A stretch of 64,000 nt of DNA, from assembly GCA_943789355.1 (NCBI GenBank), contig CALSTU010000001.1, positions 1 through 64,000 on the forward strand, written 5' to 3'. The position numbers and the translations under genes are program-made. Under the pieces are notes generated by a model. It saw only the letters and a list, made by a program, of their open reading frames with translations. It was not told the origin of the DNA and searched no databases. Positions 1-8,491 of the stretch are shown here, in pieces. Numbering within the stretch: position 1 is the stretch's first letter; each line of letters begins with the position of its first letter. The DNA comes from UBA7430 sp002478765 (lineage in GTDB: Bacteria > Bacteroidota > Bacteroidia > Flavobacteriales > UBA7430).

Positions 1-1
1 T

Positions 2-2701
2 GACGGTATATGCGATGAATTAGAAGTCCTAGGCTGTACGAACAGTTCAGCTTGTAATTTCAGTTCGAATGCGACAGAAGATGATGCGTCCTGCAACTTT
101 TCGGAGTTAAATTATGACTGTGCCGGCGCGTGCCTAAATGATACCGATGGCGATGGTGTTTGCAACGAATTGGAAGTCTTAGGCTGTACTTTAGCTTGGG
201 CCGATAATTTGAATACACTCGCAACAGACGATGACAATTCATGTTATAAAAACGGCTGTACTTTAGCTTGGGCAGACAATTACGAAGCTCAGGCAACCAA
301 CAACGACGGATCCTGCTTAAAAGAAGGTTGTACCTCCGACTGGGCAGACAATTACGATGCTCAGGCAACGGATGATGACGGTTCTTGTTACAGAAATGGA
401 TGTACATCGGACTGGGCAGACAATTACGATGCTCAGGCAACAGACGATGACGGTTCTTGTTACAAAAACGGATGTACATCCGATTGGGCAGACAATTACG
501 ATGCTCAAGCAACCCTTGATGACGGTTCATGTTCACGTTTGGGCTGTGTTTCCAATTGGGCCGATAATTTTGATCCTTTAGCCACTGATGATGACAGCTC
601 CTGTATTCGAAATGGCTGTACAGATTCAACAGCTGATAACTTTGACTCGTTAGCCACTGATGATGATGGTTCTTGTTTGTACTCAGGCTGTACGATCAAT
701 ACAGCTTGTAATTACAGTGCCACTGCAAATGTTAACGATGGATCTTGTGAATTTCCACAGACCTATTACGATTGTAATGATCAATGTTTGAACGATACAG
801 ATTCTGACGGTGTTTGTGATGAATTGGAAGTGCTGGGTTGCCAGCAAGTCAATGCCAACAATTACAATCCTCTGGCAACCGATTCCGGTGCGTGTATTTA
901 CTACGGATGTATGGAAGTTGCAGCAGACAATTACAATGCGAATGCCAACACTTCGGACGGTTCTTGTTATTACTTGGGCTGTATGAGTCAAGATGCATTG
1001 AATTATGACGCCAGTGCCACCAGAAATGACGAATCGATTTGTGTATACAACGTAGCCAATTTCGGTTGTGACATTCCAGAACCTTATTCCGGTTTGATCA
1101 CCGGTTCCAACATGAACGTCTTGTTTACCTCAGACTTCACCAGTCAAATTACAACGACCAGCAACGATGCTTACCTGGTCGGGATGACCGATGCTGATCG
1201 TACAGTAGGTTCTGCACCCATTCAGCAGGGTGTGGTAACTTCCATTACCTTGTGGGGAGACGATGTGCAGACCGATCCTATTGACGGGGCAGTAAGTTGG
1301 GAAGGCATTCGCCTTTTTGTGGTAGATGGCAACGATTTACACCGCATTACTTTAAAGGATCCGCTGAATTATTCAGAAAACAAAACACTTATTTTACACG
1401 ACTTTACGGAGTTAACCACGCTTTGCATGCAAGGGTATTACACCCAGTTGCCGATATACGGTTGTACCGATCCTTTGGCCACCAATTACATTCAGCCTAC
1501 CGGAGATGCCAGTGTGGATGTGAATACCGAAGACGGTACCTGTTTGTATGACGAGTCCAGCAATTGTGTTTTCCCTGACGTTTATCCGGGGACCATTACT
1601 GGAAACAACATGAACATCTTGTTTACGGAAAACTTTATGGGATCCTTACCGAATCTTCAGGAAGGTGCTTACATCGTTGCTGCCAATCAAGAGAATACTT
1701 CGTTTGGTTCGGTGGCTGTATTTGGTACGTCCATCATTTCTTTGACCCTATGGGGCGATGATACCGGGACCCAAGAGCTTGATGGTGCTACAGAAGGAGC
1801 GTCTTATGATTTGTACTTGGTAAACGGAAGGAACCTATACGACATTAGCCCGTACCAGGCCAATACCTACCAAAATAACGGTATGTTGGTGTATAAAGAT
1901 GCTGCTTCGGTAAAAAGTCTCTGCGCCAATGGAAAAGTGGTTTATATGGAAGCTTGTACCGATGCTTTGGCCATCAACTATGTTCCTGCTGCTACAACCG
2001 ACGATGGATCTTGTATTTACGAAGGTTGTACCTACGATGTGTTTTATGAATACACCGAGGAAGTAAGCGTAGACAACGGTGCTTGTGAAAATCTGATCGT
2101 TTACGGATGTACCGACAGCTTGTATGTGGAATACCATCCTTTGGCCACCGAAAACGACAGCTCTTGTGTTTACTCCGTGGAACGAATATCGGATTTGGAA
2201 GCGACTGAAATTGCACACGAAGAATTGCTGTTGGAGAACTCAGAAATGACACGTCGACTGAATCCGATTCCATTGGATTTATACAAAGGCTGGAACATCA
2301 TCGGCTACAATCTAAATTATCCGCAAAATACCGCAGCCTGTTTCGATGGGATTTCCGATCGCATTACCTTGGCCAAAGACAACAACGGGATGATGTATTG
2401 GCCGGAGTTTGGCTGGAACGGTATTGGGAATTTAGTGCCGGGTCGTGGTTACCAAATTTACATGAGTGGTGAGGTTGACGATTTCTCATTTGTTGACTTA
2501 GACGGCATGCGTGTTGAAATGCACGAAAGAACACCCCAATGGGCGCAAGACTTAGCACCGGTACATCCAAACGATGTACGAACTCTGGTGAGAGTGGTGA
2601 ATTTGCTGGGACAAGAGGTTTCGGTAGAAACACAAGAGCGCCATACACCGCTGCTGTATTTGTACAACGACGGTACGGTGGAAAAGAAGTTGAAGAAATA
2701 G
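2..2701 (+). CDS. Cys/Asp-rich repeat surface protein, 5' end outside window
   Basis: The frame is open from base 2 to the TAG at 2701, so the true start lies left of the window. The visible protein opens with a DTDGDGVC acidic, calcium-loop-like motif. It continues with a run of about 24-residue units of the form GCT..WADNY.A.ATDDDGSC, then two related modules containing SNMN...LWGDD, and a module with GWNIIGYNL and PEFGWNGIGNLVPG. The last 40 residues (VNLLGQEV ... LYLYNDGTVEKKLKK) resemble a T9SS type A sorting domain, so I infer export and surface attachment. The paired Cys and Asp residues suggest disulfide-locked, cation-binding stalk units. A decayed relative follows. Ligand and role are unknown. 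Confidence 0.8.
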   Translation, partial: DGICDELEVLGCTNSSACNFSSNATEDDASCNFSELNYDCAGACLNDTDGDGVCNELEVLGCTLAWADNLNTLATDDDNSCYKNGCTLAWADNYEAQATNNDGSCLKEGCTSDWADNYDAQATDDDGSCYRNGCTSDWADNYDAQATDDDGSCYKNGCTSDWADNYDAQATLDDGSCSRLGCVSNWADNFDPLATDDDSSCIRNGCTDSTADNFDSLATDDDGSCLYSGCTINTACNYSATANVNDGSCEFPQTYYDCNDQCLNDTDSDGVCDELEVLGCQQVNANNYNPLATDSGACIYYGCMEVAADNYNANANTSDGSCYYLGCMSQDALNYDASATRNDESICVYNVANFGCDIPEPYSGLITGSNMNVLFTSDFTSQITTTSNDAYLVGMTDADRTVGSAPIQQGVVTSITLWGDDVQTDPIDGAVSWEGIRLFVVDGNDLHRITLKDPLNYSENKTLILHDFTELTTLCMQGYYTQLPIYGCTDPLATNYIQPTGDASVDVNTEDGTCLYDESSNCVFPDVYPGTITGNNMNILFTENFMGSLPNLQEGAYIVAANQENTSFGSVAVFGTSIISLTLWGDDTGTQELDGATEGASYDLYLVNGRNLYDISPYQANTYQNNGMLVYKDAASVKSLCANGKVVYMEACTDALAINYVPAATTDDGSCIYEGCTYDVFYEYTEEVSVDNGACENLIVYGCTDSLYVEYHPLATENDSSCVYSVERISDLEATEIAHEELLLENSEMTRRLNPIPLDLYKGWNIIGYNLNYPQNTAACFDGISDRITLAKDNNGMMYWPEFGWNGIGNLVPGRGYQIYMSGEVDDFSFVDLDGMRVEMHERTPQWAQDLAPVHPNDVRTLVRVVNLLGQEVSVETQERHTPLLYLYNDGTVEKKLKK
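182..685 (+). repeat. Seven in-frame 72-bp tandem repeats
   Basis: Units begin at 182, 254, 326, 398, 470, 542 and 614, each exactly 72 bp and each opening GG(C/T/A)-TGT. A less regular eighth unit starts at 686. Units at 326, 398 and 470 are nearly identical at the DNA level (GCTSDWADNYDAQAT in all three), while the flanking units have diverged. That pattern suggests recent expansion by slippage or unequal crossover. Because each unit is a whole number of codons, gain or loss keeps the reading frame. Confidence 0.9.
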
Positions 2702-2763
2702 GAAAAATATGAACTTAATATGCACGCATGTCTTTATTTCTGCAGGCATGTGTGGGGTGGGTG

Positions 2764-2787
2764 AAAGGCAGTCTTCGGACTGCTTTT
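2764..2787 (+). terminator. Rho-independent terminator with UUCG loop
   Basis: AAAGGCAGTC, then TTCG, then GACTGCTTTT gives a 10-bp stem with one G-T pair. CATTTTTT follows. It lies 63 bp after the stop of the repeat protein and just before the decayed relative. A second, weaker hairpin (2722-2752) lies immediately upstream. Confidence 0.8.
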
Positions 2788-2920
2788 CATTTTTTACAAT
2801 TCTAAATCGTAATTCGCTATGAGATACTTTAATTTACTTTTAACCGTGTTTACCCTGATGATGCAAAATGTCGTGGGTCAAAACATTACTCCGGAGATGT
2901 TTACTTGGCCTGCCAATACC

Positions 2921-3110
2921 GGTGCCAACATGACCGTTGGTGTGAATGCATCAAAATTGGATCAATTCGAAGGCGGAACGATTGGAGCCTTTATTGAGTT
3001 AGAGGGTGTTCTGACTTGTGTAGGTCTTGAAACAATTTCTACAGGTTTCTTCGGTCTCGCCATTTGGGGTGATGACTCATCTACTCCTGAAACAGATGGT
3101 CTTGCTTCTG
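2921..3110 (+). repeat. 190-bp module repeat, copy A
   Basis: Aligns without gaps to 4631-4820 (constant offset 1710) with 15 mismatches in 190 bases by my count. A stretch of more than 40 bases around 3028-3075 is identical. It encodes the NMTVGVNASKLDQFEGGTIG ... AIWGDD module. Sequence on both sides is far more diverged and frameshifted. Confidence 0.85.
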
Positions 3111-4630
3111 GTGAGTCTCCACTAATTTGCCATTTTACATGATAGTCGTAATATTGTTGCTGAGCACCTCAGTTCACTGGATATGTTACCAATGGTAATG
3201 TTTATATTCAGTATGTCAATCTCTACTATAATGGTTGTAGTGACCCCAACTATATTGAACATTATCATTAGTCATAGGAATTTCAGATTTTATGATTACC
3301 TGTAGTAGAGCAAACAAATCTCAATTGTGAAACTCTGATTTACTGATGCAGACATTGATCAGGAAGATTTTATAGACCCGATAAATACGGGTGCTAACAT
3401 GACAATGGTCATTCCAGATGGTATGGGTCGATTTGAAGGAGGAGTTTTAGGGAGCCTTTTACGAATCTGAAAATGGCTTTGTATGTGTGGGATTAGAATA
3501 TATTAATTCGGATTTTTCGGAATTGCATTATGGGGTGATGATTCATCTACGCCACAAAAAGATGGGTTGTATTTCTAATGAGATTCCCATGTTTGCCATT
3601 TTGTATGCCGATGTGGTAGTCCCCATATCAGTTAATTCGGATTTTAATGGTTTGTACAATCAATGGAATTGAAAGTATAGATTCCTATGATATCTATTTA
3701 CCTCCGGGATGTTTGAGTCCGGTTGCATGTAATTATTCTCCTCTATCCATTCGGGATGATGGGTCCTGTATGTTCCCTCAGACTTATTATGATTGTGACG
3801 ATCAATGTATAAACGATACAGATTCAGATGGTGTTTGTGATGAATTGGAAATCCCAGGTTGTACGAATGATGATTTCATGTACTTCTAGTACACTGAGCA
3901 ACAGACGATGATGGTTCGTGTTTAATTACTTGGAAATCGGCTTTTGAGGCTTTGCATCATACACCAATTTTTGTAGACATAGAAGAGGGTTGGAACATCC
4001 TGGGCTACACACATCATCTTGAAATCGATGCCGTGGAAGCATTGAGTCCGATGCTGGATGACTTGGTACTTCATCAAAAACAACAACGCCAACTTCTACA
4101 TGCCGGAATTCAGCTTCAACGGCATAGGTAATTTAATACCCGGACAAGGCTACCAGCTAAAAGTATCACGTGCCTACCCGGCATTTACCTTTCATCGAGA
4201 ATTAATTTTGGGTTGTATGGATTCGACTATGTTAAATTTTGATCCTGAGGCAAACTTTCAAGCAAATCTGTGCATCCCATATGTATATGGATGTGTTGAC
4301 TCTACCATGTTCAATTATGATGTACTCGCGAATACAGATGACGGCTCGTGCGAACCCTATGTGTACGGTTGTATAGAAGATACCATGTTTAACTTTAATG
4401 CTGTGGCCAATACTGATGACGGTTCCTGTACAGCCATTGTTGTTGGTTGTACGGATGTCAGCATGTTCAATTACAATGCGTATGCGAATACTGAAGACAA
4501 TTCATGCGTTGAGGTTATTTACGGATGCACTGACGCACTAGCCTTCAATTACGCTCCAGCTGCCAATACAAATGTGGGAGTGTTTGTATGAATTATAAGC
4601 GCAGATACGTTTACGGAACCTGCAAATACA

Positions 4631-4820
4631 GGAGCCAACATGACCGTAGGTGTCAATGCATCAAAATTGGATCAATTCGAAGGTGGAACGATTGGAGCCT
4701 TTATTGAGTTAGACGGTGTTCTGACTTGTGTAGGTAGTGAAACAATTTCTACAGGTTTCTTCGGTCTCGCCATTTGGGGTGATGATTCGTCTACGCCTGA
4801 GGCTGACGGACTTGCTTCTG
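4631..4820 (+). repeat. 190-bp module repeat, copy B
   Basis: Partner of copy A. A third, strongly decayed copy of the same module lies at about 3387-3590. The sharp contrast between the conserved module and its decayed surroundings is compatible with gene conversion or a recent duplication. Confidence 0.85.
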
Positions 4821-5382
4821 GAGCAATACCAACATTTGCCATACTATATGATGGTCGTGTATTTTGGCTGGATCCAGTCTACTCAATTTTTCACAATGGT
4901 AACTTTATTGAGGTCCCTCAGTTTACTGGATATCGTTACCAATAGTCAATTGTCATGAGTGATGCTAATCTGTTTGGAGCTGAGGATGGATGTAAGATGA
5001 CGCTGCGTGTAACACGATGGTAATGTATTCTGATGTCACCTACCATGACGACGGTTCATGTACTTATGCTTCCATAGGATATGACTGTGAGGGTGTTTGC
5101 TTGAACGATGTTGATGGGGATGGTGTTTGTGACTAATTTAAATTGATGGAGCCCGGACAAGGCTATCAAATGAAGGTTACAGATGACACAATACTGTACT
5201 GCTATATCCATACTGAATATTTTTTAAATTATATTTTTTTGTTTCCGCGAAAATTATTCCTGAAAATCACTAAATTCACCTCAACAGACAACCCAATCTA
5301 GCGACAGTGTCCAGGGGGTGTCTTAAGAAGATTGAATATCGTAAAGTATTGAAAATAGTAGGATAGGGCTGTGGTCATTGTT

Positions 5383-5400
5383 CCCTCTCTCTCCGCAAAG
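5383..5400 (+). other. tRNA-Ser 3' end remnant, possible attachment site
   Basis: CCCTCTCTCTCCGCAAAG matches, from memory of Bacteroidota serine tRNAs, the 3' T-stem strand, the 3' acceptor strand, the discriminator base and the first flanking bases. The sequence upstream does not fold into the remaining tRNA: no matching GGAGAG 5' acceptor, anticodon arm or intact T-loop is visible. A terminator follows directly, as expected after a tRNA gene. Tyrosine integrases typically leave such a fragment at one edge of an island. The match is short, so chance cannot be excluded. Confidence 0.45.
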
Positions 5401-5405
5401 CATTC

Positions 5406-5434
5406 AAAAGCCCAACCGAAAGGTTGGGCTTTTT
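5406..5434 (+). terminator. Rho-independent terminator with GAAA loop
   Basis: AAAAGCCCAACC, then GAAA, then GGTTGGGCTTTT forms a perfect 12-bp stem with a U-rich tail. No protein gene ends nearby on the plus strand, so it probably served the tRNA whose 3' end remains just upstream. Confidence 0.85.
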
Positions 5435-5486
5435 GTTTCGCACGAAAACCCAAACAATTTTGTAATTTTACGCCAAACACAGAACG

Positions 5487-6221
5487 ATGAGACCATTGAC
5501 TTTTATTGTGAAACCCTTCTGCCTTTTGATGTTTGCTTGCATCATTTCCGCTTGTAACAGTCAGCAGTTGGTCCAGGATGTATCTCCTGAGGTTTTTCAA
5601 GAACTTTTAGAAAACGAAGTGATTTTGCTTGATGTTCGTACGTCCAATGAAATTGCTCAGGGTTTTATTAAGGATGCCAGTCCATTGGATTTTTACGACG
5701 CTGACTTTGAGCGTAAATTGGGTTTGATACAATCAGACAAACCGATTTTGGTGTATTGCAAGAGTGGAGGCAGAAGTTCGTCTGCCGCAAAAATGCTTAC
5801 TGAGATGGGGCACCAAGAGGTCTATAATTTAGAGGGAGGTTTTTTAGCATGGTCTCGAACGGGCGCTCGAATTGAAACGCAGGGCATTCCACCAACAAAG
5901 AAAACAGCTTCACTCTCAGAGAAATCTTTTCAAACCTTATTGGAAGATCATGAATTTGTGTTGTTGAATTTTAGCACCGAATGGTGCTTGCCTTGTCGAA
6001 AAATGGTTCCTGTGCTTTCTTCACTTGAATCAGACTTAGCTTCTAAAATGAGGTTTAGCACCATTGATATGGACCGCAATCCGGACATCGCTGAGAAATT
6101 TAAAGTACGTTCCATACCCACGATACTTGTTTTAAAGGATGGGCTTGAACTGTTCAGGTCGGTTGGATTTGTCGAATACGAAGTCTTATACAACAGATTG
6201 CTTGAGATTCTCAACGAGTAG
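5487..6221 (+). CDS. Rhodanese-thioredoxin fusion lipoprotein
   Basis: The 244-residue protein begins with a signal peptide ending in ISAC (lipobox Cys at residue 23), so it is probably anchored to a membrane facing the periplasm. Residues about 30-135 form a rhodanese domain with active-site loop YCKSGGRSS, including the nucleophilic Cys. Residues about 145-244 form a thioredoxin domain with WCLPC and the cis-Pro region SIPT. A single-chain sulfurtransferase plus dithiol reductase suggests persulfide or disulfide chemistry in the envelope. The fold assignments are firm; the substrate is unknown. It is monocistronic, downstream of the terminator at 5434. Confidence 0.88.
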   Translation: MRPLTFIVKPFCLLMFACIISACNSQQLVQDVSPEVFQELLENEVILLDVRTSNEIAQGFIKDASPLDFYDADFERKLGLIQSDKPILVYCKSGGRSSSAAKMLTEMGHQEVYNLEGGFLAWSRTGARIETQGIPPTKKTASLSEKSFQTLLEDHEFVLLNFSTEWCLPCRKMVPVLSSLESDLASKMRFSTIDMDRNPDIAEKFKVRSIPTILVLKDGLELFRSVGFVEYEVLYNRLLEILNE

Positions 6222-6391
6222 TGATGCCCGCTCCTGGGTCTTTTAATCTTTTTTCTTGATGAATAAACACCACTTACATCATGCCACGTGTGAGATGACG
6301 GATTTTTTAAGGTATTGTAAAAACGAATAATTTGTCTAAATTAGGGAGCATTATAATGACGGTAACCCGTTCAATTTAGTTTGCCATACCC

Positions 6392-7012
6392 ATGACATTG
6401 AAAAAGTTTTTTAACGGTTTTATTCTTCTCATTTTAAGCGTTTTACTTTCTAGTTATCACGACGTTCCATTTGGTAAGGATGAAAAAAACCATTTCATCG
6501 AGCCCGTTGCATCCAAACTATCGATTGGCATGCTCCACCACGGCGGTGTTATTTTTCATTTAGACAGATCGGGCAAACACGGTTTGGTGGTTTCCACAGA
6601 GAATGTTGGAGGGGCTAAGGCAAAATATTCTTGGGGTTGTTCCGGAAAAGTCATTGCAGGTGCCGATGAGGTTAAAATCGGCAAGGGAATGTCCAATACA
6701 CAAACGATCAAAAGTTTTTGTGACGATGAAAGTTTTGCCGCACAAGCTTGTATAGATTACACGCATGCCGGTTATGGCGATTGGTATTTACCTTCTTTGG
6801 ATGAGTTGGAATTGTTGTCGAATGAATTGGGCGGAGACTCCGAATTTTCGAAACTCGTAAATTTCAATCGTGGGTATTATTTTTCATCCTCACAATTGAA
6901 AAATAAAAAACACAAGGGCAATTATGCGTGGTCGATCAACATCCAAGACAATTACGCACTGTTTAGTCAAAAATCTTCAAAACATCAAGTGAGAGCCATT
7001 CGATCATTTTAA
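6392..7012 (+). CDS. Secreted DUF1566 (Lcl C-terminal-like) protein
   Basis: The 206-residue product has a signal-peptide-like N terminus (KKFFNGFILLILSVLLSS). Its body carries typical DUF1566 features: GGVIFHLD near the start, YGDWYLPSLDELELL in the middle, YYFSSSQ, and a closing VRAIRSF. The family occurs as extracellular or lipoprotein domains in many Bacteroidota; its biochemical role is not known. It ends 52 bp before the adhesin-like gene that follows in the same direction, so co-transcription is possible. Confidence 0.75.
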   Translation: MTLKKFFNGFILLILSVLLSSYHDVPFGKDEKNHFIEPVASKLSIGMLHHGGVIFHLDRSGKHGLVVSTENVGGAKAKYSWGCSGKVIAGADEVKIGKGMSNTQTIKSFCDDESFAAQACIDYTHAGYGDWYLPSLDELELLSNELGGDSEFSKLVNFNRGYYFSSSQLKNKKHKGNYAWSINIQDNYALFSQKSSKHQVRAIRSF

Positions 7013-7064
7013 ATCAATCTTCATGCCTCAAAACATGATACAACCTAAGCATCACATAAGTACT

Positions 7065-8477
7065 ATGAAATTATTTTACGGATTTATTGCTTTCTTTTTT
7101 ACGTACCATGCTGCGGTTGAGAGTAAACCCGTTGCTCCGGTTTTAGATGCATACCTTCCAAGTACCTTCATTGAAATTCAAGACGAAAGTCCATGCGACT
7201 CTTTGTCTGACTTGAACTTGGTAGCTCCAACAGATTTTAATTTGCTTGACGCCTACTTTTGTTATGGAGATTCCCTTAAAGTTGATTTTCCAAAAGGAGA
7301 TTATTCAAACTACAGCTCCTTTTCATGGTTTCAAGCGGGTGTGTTTTTAAGCACAGACAGCGCAATCGTTATTCACGAAGAAGACACCTTTTCATTAGCC
7401 CTTTACGGGTGCGACACCTTAGAGCTGTCTTTCGAGTCTTTGTACTTCACAGCCCACAACGGGGAATCTTTGCTGACAGATTTAACGATTTGCGAGGGAG
7501 ATACTGCTGAAGTGAGGTTCCCTAAAGAATACCTAACGGGATACAATACTTTTCGATGGTTCTCTGATGGGGAGTTTTATTCAAGTTCTTTGGGTGTCGT
7601 TTCGGTGACAGAACCCGGTACATACATTCTTGAGCTTTATGGTTGCGATACCATACAAGACGCGTTTGTTTTATCGACCATACCGGTTAACAACACACCG
7701 TACAGTTTTCCGGATACAACCATTTGCCCGGCAGAAGAAAATTACGTTTCCTTTCCGGAGGATGACTTCGCTTCCTATGAATCATTCAGTTGGTTACACA
7801 ACGGAGCTTTTTACAGCTCAGACAGTACTGTTTTATTGAAAGATGAAGGTGTATATGAATTGGCTTTTGTGGGGTGTAAGAATCGTTCTGAATCATTTTA
7901 CGTGTCTTTTCCCTACGCTTTTGTTCCTGAGTACTATTTTCAATCCCTTTGCATAGGCGATTCTGTTGCGATAGCGTTTGATGATGATGTACATGAACTG
8001 TATCCTGACATTGCTTGGTTCCGCGATGGAAATTTATTTTCGGACAGCACGTCCTTATCCACCAATGACATTGGCTCCTATCAAATTGAGTTTTACGGCT
8101 GTGATACGCTTGTAAGAAATTTTGAAGTTGCCTATACAGATGCAGACGGCTGCGATTGTCAAATTAGCATGCCGAACGTTTTCACACCGAATGGAGATGG
8201 TGTAAACGATGTTTTTATGCCCAAATACATTCATGAAGATGCCGAGGACTTCGATATTTGTACAACAACAGTTTATCAACTGGAACTCTTTAACCAGTGG
8301 GGCAAAAATGTATTCTCATCCAAAACCGATAAAGAACTCCCTCAATGGGACGGCGAAAATTCCAGAAACACCAACCTCAGGGAAGGTTTGTATTTTTATA
8401 AGATTCAATATCAGTTGAATACCTACCCAGAAGGAGTTAATCATAACATGTCAGGCTATTTTCAAATTTATAGATAA
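7065..8477 (+). CDS. T9SS type B (gliding-motility C-terminal domain) surface protein with internal repeats
   Basis: I prefer the ATG at 7065 to the one at 7023 because MKLFYGFIAFFFTYHAA then forms the signal peptide. Four repeats of about 75 residues follow, each with a (F/S)WF..G.(F/L)(Y/F)S core and ending near Y(G)C(D/K), resembling Ig/PKD-like modules. The last 90 residues hold the type B sorting domain: PNVFTPNGDGVNDVF, LFNQWGKNVF, W(D)G and LREGLYFYKIQY. That domain directs export through T9SS to the cell surface. Only 14 bp separate its stop from the next, similar gene, so the two are probably one operon. Confidence 0.88.
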   Translation: MKLFYGFIAFFFTYHAAVESKPVAPVLDAYLPSTFIEIQDESPCDSLSDLNLVAPTDFNLLDAYFCYGDSLKVDFPKGDYSNYSSFSWFQAGVFLSTDSAIVIHEEDTFSLALYGCDTLELSFESLYFTAHNGESLLTDLTICEGDTAEVRFPKEYLTGYNTFRWFSDGEFYSSSLGVVSVTEPGTYILELYGCDTIQDAFVLSTIPVNNTPYSFPDTTICPAEENYVSFPEDDFASYESFSWLHNGAFYSSDSTVLLKDEGVYELAFVGCKNRSESFYVSFPYAFVPEYYFQSLCIGDSVAIAFDDDVHELYPDIAWFRDGNLFSDSTSLSTNDIGSYQIEFYGCDTLVRNFEVAYTDADGCDCQISMPNVFTPNGDGVNDVFMPKYIHEDAEDFDICTTTVYQLELFNQWGKNVFSSKTDKELPQWDGENSRNTNLREGLYFYKIQYQLNTYPEGVNHNMSGYFQIYR

Positions 8478-8491
8478 GTTTCACGCCCCCC

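Larger units (their letters stand above)
2819..5205 (+). pseudogene. Decayed paralogue of the Cys-repeat/WGDD surface protein
   Basis: The reading starts with a plausible signal peptide (MRYFNLLLTVFTLMMQ...VVGQ) and an intact module (PANTGANMTVGV ... LAIWGDD), then breaks after 3110. Recognisable pieces continue in changing frames: a second PxNTGANMT module from about 3360 with several single-base shifts; a Cys unit plus NDTDSDGVCDELE (3700-3860); a GWNILGY / PEFSFNGIGNLIPGQGYQ module (3980-4190); four Cys units (4205-4590); a third module (4600-4945); and scraps ending in a GVCLNDVDGDGVCD copy and a PGQGYQ copy (5040-5190). Module order parallels the upstream gene. Because the protein sequence between shifts is well kept, decay may be recent, or this repeat-rich stretch may be mis-assembled. 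Confidence 0.8.
5206..5486. other. Intergenic stretch holding a possible island edge
   Basis: I see no credible gene here. The left part is AT-rich with no recognisable module remnants. It contains a possible tRNA-Ser 3' fragment (5383-5395) and a strong hairpin terminator (5406-5434), annotated separately. The sequence CAGTGTCCAGGGGGTGTC near 5305-5323 looked somewhat like an IS end, but I found no partner repeat. Confidence 0.5.

Noticed and set aside
182..757. CRISPR-like array
   Set aside because: The 72-bp units are continuous coding repeats without spacers of different sequence.
60..2749. Long minus-strand open frames opposite the Cys-repeat gene
   Set aside because: They are reverse-strand shadows of the repeats (rich in repeated R/H/L strings), without signal, motif or promoter.
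5300..5325. CAGTGTCCAGGGGGTGTC as an insertion-sequence end
   Set aside because: It has a transposon-end look, but I found no inverted partner, no transposase remnant and no target duplication nearby.
5298..5600. Minus-strand frame covering the terminator
   Set aside because: It runs through a strong hairpin and the start of the rhodanese gene and has no recognisable domain.
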